NCBI GenBank assembly: GCA_023412635.1 | Contig: JAEYNI010000359.1 | Span: 1 to 8,423 of the forward strand | From: Bacillota bacterium | GTDB lineage: Bacteria > Bacillota > Clostridia > Acetivibrionales > DSM-1351 | Reading direction: 5' to 3' | DNA: 8,423 nucleotides | Part shown: positions 5,951 through 8,423 of the stretch, piece by piece | How the letters are laid out: the number at the start of each line of letters is the position of its first letter | How positions within the stretch are numbered: position 1 is the first letter of the stretch | Notes under the pieces: generated by a model | Databases searched by the model: none | What the model was told of the DNA's origin: nothing | The model's input: the letters and a program-made list of their open reading frames with translations, nothing else | Translations under genes and position numbers: made by a program

Positions 5951-5981
5951 ATAGTACACCTTACCATATTGTTAAGGTCAA
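5951..5981 (-). promoter_or_regulatory. MerR-type autoregulated promoter with 19-bp spacer and dyad operator
   Basis: On the minus strand TTGACC (5981-5976) and TACTAT (5956-5951) are separated by exactly 19 bases instead of the usual 17. The spacer contains the inverted repeat ACCTTA-N9-TAAGGT (5958-5963 and 5973-5978). Over-long spacing with a centred dyad is the diagnostic design of MerR-family target promoters, and it sits in front of the merR gene itself. Confidence 0.8.
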
Positions 5982-6013
5982 GAAAAAAGTTGAAATTTAT
6001 TAAAAGAATATTT

Positions 6014-6032
6014 TTTTTGCAAAATGCAAAAA
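6014..6032. repeat. 8-bp inverted repeat upstream of the small-protein gene
   Basis: TTTTTGCA (6014-6021), AAA, TGCAAAAA (6025-6032). It lies in the A+T-rich 110-base stretch between the merR operator and the small gene at 6092. It may be an operator or only an A+T-rich chance pairing. No convincing promoter for the small gene was seen here. Confidence 0.3.
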
Positions 6033-6091
6033 TATCTATGAGTTGTTTTATCTTAAACTGGCACGTATCTGCTACTAATGGAGGATATAAA

Positions 6092-6244
6092 ATGGCTAAA
6101 AAAGGAATGAAAAGACCTGATCCATCAGACCCGCATGGAACAGAAAGTAATCACTCACAACATTTTCAGAAAAATGATGTGAGACCTGTCCCTGAAATCC
6201 AAGGGAAGGCAAAGACAGGAAATAAAAAGGCAGGTCCCATATAA
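6092..6244 (+). CDS. Small basic 50-residue protein, resembling the clostridial CPC_1213 small-protein family
   Basis: The ATG at 6092 is preceded by GGAGG with a 7-base spacer, a near-ideal site that decides this start over a longer frame from 5933. The product starts MAKKGMKRPDPSDPHGTES and ends PVPEIQGKAKTGNKKAGPI. It is hydrophilic, rich in Lys, Pro, Gly and His, has no membrane segment or signal peptide and no Cys, and is probably largely disordered. From memory its length and its PVPEIQGKAKTGNKKA-like tail fit the small clostridial proteins named CPC_1213 family, whose function is unknown to me; the assignment needs a profile search. It is divergent from merR with 184 bases between starts, and monocistronic. 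Confidence 0.75.
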   Translation: MAKKGMKRPDPSDPHGTESNHSQHFQKNDVRPVPEIQGKAKTGNKKAGPI

Positions 6245-6412
6245 CTAAGCAATAATTGATGTCTATGGTGTCCATCAGGACACCTTGGCCTCACCCTTCT
6301 ATAGGCTGCAATTACTTCGCTCCGGATTCAGACCGAGAGCCTCTCCCCTACTTCGTTGAAACTCCCATATGGAAAAAACCTATCTGCAACTGAAAATTTT
6401 GCAACTTATATA
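6245..6412. other. Intergenic stretch with a short hairpin, no gene seen
   Basis: After the small-protein gene, GGTGTCC (6267-6273) pairs with GGACACC (6278-6284) around ATCA, with no clear U-run, and may mark the 3' end of that transcript. Bases about 6285-6360 are visibly richer in G+C than the flanks and repeat TACTTCG (6313-6319 and 6349-6355), but they carry no plausible reading frame with a ribosome binding site on either strand. It could be a decayed gene fragment. The rest up to the PadR promoter is A+T-rich and featureless. Confidence 0.45.
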
Positions 6413-6441
6413 TTGACAATCCAATACATTCAATGTAGAAT
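6413..6441 (+). promoter_or_regulatory. Strong sigma-A promoter of the padR-ABC operon
   Basis: TTGACA (6413-6418) is a perfect -35 box, then 17 bases, then TAGAAT (6436-6441), five of six matches. It is the strongest promoter in the window. Transcription would start near 6448, giving an 86-base leader before the padR ATG at 6534. Confidence 0.8.
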
Positions 6442-6477
6442 ACTCAATGTAGAATATATAAGAATTAATACATTCAA
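6425..6477. promoter_or_regulatory. Candidate PadR operator cluster over the promoter
   Basis: TACATT-C-AATGTA (6425-6437) is a perfect 13-bp palindrome that overlaps the -10 box. TCAATGTAGAATA occurs at 6430-6442 and again at 6444-6456, 14 bp apart. A further TACATTCAA at 6469-6477 repeats 6425-6433. PadR-family operators are built from ATGT and ACAT half-sites, so these elements fit an autorepressor that covers the start of transcription. Confidence 0.6.
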
Positions 6478-6533
6478 ATTTCAAGTAATCTATTTTTTAC
6501 AAAAGAGTTTTTTAAGATTGGAGATAAAAAAGT

Positions 6534-7082
6534 ATGACTCGATTGCTGGTACTTGGTATGTTAGATATACAACCTATGTCGGGATATGATATACAGCAGA
6601 TGATGAAGCTTAGTGATACTGAGCGCTGGGGCGGTGTGCTGATCGGGTCCATATATCATGCATTAAAGAAGATGGAACAGGAAAAGCTCATTGAGATTAC
6701 TAGTATAGAGCATACAGGTATGCGACAAAAAGCAGTATATAGTATAACCGATGCAGGGCGCAAACATTTGGGGGAGCTTATAGCAGAATCACTTCAAACC
6801 TCCTCTATACTTTATCCATCAACTCTATATTCGGGCTTATCTTTCTACCACAAATTACCTAAAGAGGACGTTGCCTCAGCTTTAGAACTTCAGAAGAAAA
6901 AGGTGGATAGTGAATATGAGGCAATGCAGGCAGGGCTTGATGCTAAAAACGCCTGGATGCAAAACAACATACCTCCAATGACAAATCTAATATTTGATAA
7001 TATGTTTGCAATAATAAAACTTCAGCAGGAATTTTTAGATCAGGCCTTAAAACTTATCAAAGAAGAAGGCACTGCTACCTGA
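6534..7082 (+). CDS. PadR-family transcriptional repressor
   Basis: The 182-residue protein opens with the PadR winged-helix domain (about 1-80): LLVLGMLDIQPMSGYDIQQMM, with the MSGYDI helix-2 signature, SIYHALKKMEQEKLI (recognition helix), and the wing that ends AVYSITDAGRKHL. A helical C-terminal dimerisation region follows (about 90-180), rich in charged heptad-like stretches such as ELQKKKVDSEYEAMQ, placing it in the longer PadR subgroup. The ATG has GGAG 10 bases upstream, slightly long spacing. PadR proteins commonly repress a neighbouring transporter and release DNA on binding its substrate, as for LmrR. Here the ABC ATPase gene starts 124 bases downstream in the same direction, and a palindrome of PadR half-sites overlies the promoter. 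Both support autorepression and control of the transporter (inference). Confidence 0.93.
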   Translation: MTRLLVLGMLDIQPMSGYDIQQMMKLSDTERWGGVLIGSIYHALKKMEQEKLIEITSIEHTGMRQKAVYSITDAGRKHLGELIAESLQTSSILYPSTLYSGLSFYHKLPKEDVASALELQKKKVDSEYEAMQAGLDAKNAWMQNNIPPMTNLIFDNMFAIIKLQQEFLDQALKLIKEEGTAT

Positions 7083-7124
7083 TGTGTTCCACTGAAGTAA
7101 ACCTAAACTAAATTTGAGTTAACC

Positions 7125-7144
7125 TCTCCCTCTTATGAGGGAGA
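7125..7144 (+). promoter_or_regulatory. Stem-loop between padR and the ABC ATPase gene
   Basis: TCTCCCTC (7125-7132), TTAT, GAGGGAGA (7137-7144): an 8-bp perfect stem followed by a run of A rather than T. On the plus strand it is not a terminator by the usual rule. It could be an mRNA processing or stability element that sets different levels for padR and the transporter. On the minus strand the same bases would be preceded, not followed, by T. Confidence 0.4.
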
Positions 7145-7206
7145 AAAAAATACATTAATAGTGAACATTGAATAAACAATATTTAGTATAGTAAAGGAGA
7201 TATCTA

Positions 7207-7908
7207 ATGGAGAATTTAATTGAAGGAAAGGGTTTAGTAAAACGCTTTGGAAATCGTGAAGTAGTTAATGGAGTAGATATTGAAATTCGTCATGGAGAAG
7301 TTTTAGCCCTGATTGGCACAAATGGAGCCGGAAAGTCAACTACAATGTCAATGCTGCTGGGTATCCTGAACCCTGACGGAGGAAGCGTAACCCATTGGCG
7401 CGAGGACTACCGCTCACATATCGGAGTTCAGCTTCAATCAACCCCCTTCTTTGAGGGATATACTGCCGAAGAGAATCTGGAGCTTTTTGCAGCACTGTAC
7501 AATGTGAAGCTGTCCAAGACTCAGCTGGCAGAAGAACTTAAGAAGTGCGGTCTGTCTGAAGCCAGGAAGACTCCGGCAATCAAAATGTCTCTGGGACAGC
7601 AGAAGCGTCTGGCAATAGCGGTAACAAACATCCATAAGCCGGAGTTGATAGTGCTGGACGAGCCGACCGCAGGACTTGATCCTCGCGCAAGGCATGAGAT
7701 CCGAGCCATGATCAGAAAATTAGCGGATGAGAAGGTTACCGTTCTGTTTTCTTCGCATGACATGGAAGAGGTTGCACGTACGGCTGACAGGCTCATCCTG
7801 ATGCATTCTGGTCAAATAGTTGCACATGGAGTACCTGAAGAGCTGCTCCTCCAACATAAGGTTGAAAACCTAGAGGAACTGTACATGAAACTTACTGAGA
7901 TTGCTTAA
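7207..7908 (+). CDS. ABC transporter ATP-binding protein (drug or peptide exporter type)
   Basis: The 233-residue nucleotide-binding subunit has all expected motifs: Walker A GTNGAGKST (37-45), Q-loop Gln at 77 in GVQLQSTPF, signature MSLGQ (127-131, a variant of LSGGQ that keeps Ser, Gly and Gln), Walker B LIVLDEP (147-153) with the catalytic Glu, D-loop AGLDP (155-159), and switch His 184 in SSHDMEE. It hydrolyses ATP in the cytoplasm to drive a membrane partner. The sequence style and short C-terminus resemble the CcmA/BcrA/NatA-type exporters rather than importers. ATG at 7207 has AAAGGAGA at ideal spacing. The permease gene follows after 94 bases, and a PadR gene precedes it, which fits an inducible efflux system; the substrate cannot be told. 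Confidence 0.94.
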   Translation: MENLIEGKGLVKRFGNREVVNGVDIEIRHGEVLALIGTNGAGKSTTMSMLLGILNPDGGSVTHWREDYRSHIGVQLQSTPFFEGYTAEENLELFAALYNVKLSKTQLAEELKKCGLSEARKTPAIKMSLGQQKRLAIAVTNIHKPELIVLDEPTAGLDPRARHEIRAMIRKLADEKVTVLFSSHDMEEVARTADRLILMHSGQIVAHGVPEELLLQHKVENLEELYMKLTEIA

Positions 7909-7923
7909 AAAATCAATTAACCT

Positions 7924-7950
7924 CCTTTATTCGCCTTACAGCGGTAAAGG
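7924..7950 (+). other. Short stem-loop between ATPase and permease genes
   Basis: CCTTTA (7924-7929) pairs with TAAAGG (7945-7950); CGC (7932-7934) can pair with GCG (7941-7943) inside. There is no U-run after it, so it is probably not a strong terminator and the permease is still likely cotranscribed. It may adjust the ratio of the two subunits. Low support. Confidence 0.25.
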
Positions 7951-8002
7951 AAATAAATTTCATTACATTTTGTGGCCGCTATGTCGGCTCATGGAGGTTA
8001 TT

Positions 8003-8423
8003 ATGGAAACAATATTTAAATTAACAATGAAATTTGCTTTACGTGATCCCTTTATGTTATTCTGGTCCATCCTTCTTCCCATTGGAGGACTTATCGGTCT
8101 TGGTCTTTATGTTAAAATACCGGAATACCCCACTAAGCTGTTAACTGGTATGATGGCTACAAGTATAATGTTTTACTCTCTCGTTACAACAGCTTATGCT
8201 GTTTTGTCCCACCGTCGCAGAGGCGTATATAACCTGTTGAGAGTTACACCTATGACATTGTGGAAATATATTACATGCGTTGCTATGGCCTGGACACTTA
8301 TCTCCTTTTCCTGTGGTGCTCTAGTTCTTATATCAGGTGTTTTACTTTTCAAAATACATGTTTCCATATCCGCAATTTTAATGTTGATACCTGTAACACT
8401 TATAGCAAACATCGGCTACGTTT
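8003..8423 (+). CDS. ABC-2 type permease, 5' part (runs off the window)
   Basis: An open frame starts at ATG 8003, with GGAGG 5 bases upstream (7993-7997), and remains open to the last base (140 codons). The N-terminus METIFKLTMKFALRDPFMLFW followed by a hydrophobic ILLPIGGLIGLGL segment is typical of ABC-2 membrane subunits. Predicted membrane segments lie at about 17-38, 47-69, 89-113 and 118-139. A basic cytoplasmic loop, HRRRGVYNLLRVTPM (70-84), sits between segments 2 and 3, a usual ABC-2 feature likely to contact the ATPase. It is the partner of the ATPase encoded just upstream and together they should form an exporter. The C-terminal half is missing, so intactness cannot be judged. Confidence 0.9.
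   Translation, partial: METIFKLTMKFALRDPFMLFWSILLPIGGLIGLGLYVKIPEYPTKLLTGMMATSIMFYSLVTTAYAVLSHRRRGVYNLLRVTPMTLWKYITCVAMAWTLISFSCGALVLISGVLLFKIHVSISAILMLIPVTLIANIGYV

Noticed and set aside
5933..6091. N-terminal extension of the small protein from 5933
   Set aside because: It would read through the merR operator; the GGAGG-preceded ATG at 6092 is far better.
6356..6589. 77-residue plus-strand frame over the PadR promoter
   Set aside because: It spans the promoter and operator and overlaps the padR start in another frame.
7438..7796. Minus-strand frames within the ABC ATPase gene
   Set aside because: Shadows of a gene whose ATPase motifs are all clear on the plus strand.
8194..8412. 72-residue minus-strand frame within the permease gene
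   Set aside because: Antisense to a membrane protein with good start and partner gene.

Overview
The window looks like a chromosomal segment of an anaerobic low-GC Gram-positive bacterium, most likely a clostridium. The reasons are the A+T-rich composition, strong AGGAGG-type ribosome binding sites before nearly every gene, and the families present: a Cthe_2159-like beta-helix protein, a VTC-domain protein next to a DUF4956 protein, a NapH-like ferredoxin protein, and MerR, PadR and LuxR-type regulators. The species cannot be named from this sequence alone. No rRNA, tRNA, CRISPR array, insertion sequence or phage gene was found.

Layout. (1) 1-3019, plus strand: the 3' part of a secreted beta-helix (Cthe_2159-type) protein, a VTC-domain polyphosphate polymerase-like protein, and a DUF4956 membrane protein. 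They look like one functional group. A leader hairpin precedes the VTC gene and a purine-rich tandem repeat precedes the DUF4956 gene. (2) 3022-3927, minus strand: a membrane-embedded LuxR-type regulator that converges on the first group with only 2 bases between stop codons. Its upstream region holds a good promoter and two long direct repeats spaced 21 bp apart. (3) 4148-4998: a perfect 16-bp terminator-like hairpin, a promoter flanked by an inverted repeat, and a NapH/YccM-like polyferredoxin gene broken by a single-base frameshift. (4) 5110-5981, minus strand: a MerR regulator with a GyrI-like ligand domain and a textbook 19-bp-spacer MerR promoter. (5) 6092-6244: a 50-residue small basic protein. 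(6) 6413 to the end, plus strand: a PadR regulator with a strong promoter overlapped by a palindrome, then an ABC ATPase and an ABC-2 permease that runs off the window. This is a typical PadR-controlled drug or peptide export locus.

The most interesting parts are the VTC/DUF4956/beta-helix group, whose cell-surface job is poorly understood, and a set of well-formed regulatory sites (LuxR, MerR and PadR upstream regions) that make specific, testable predictions. The window is otherwise fairly ordinary accessory and regulatory chromosome. No clear new defence or mobile system was seen.
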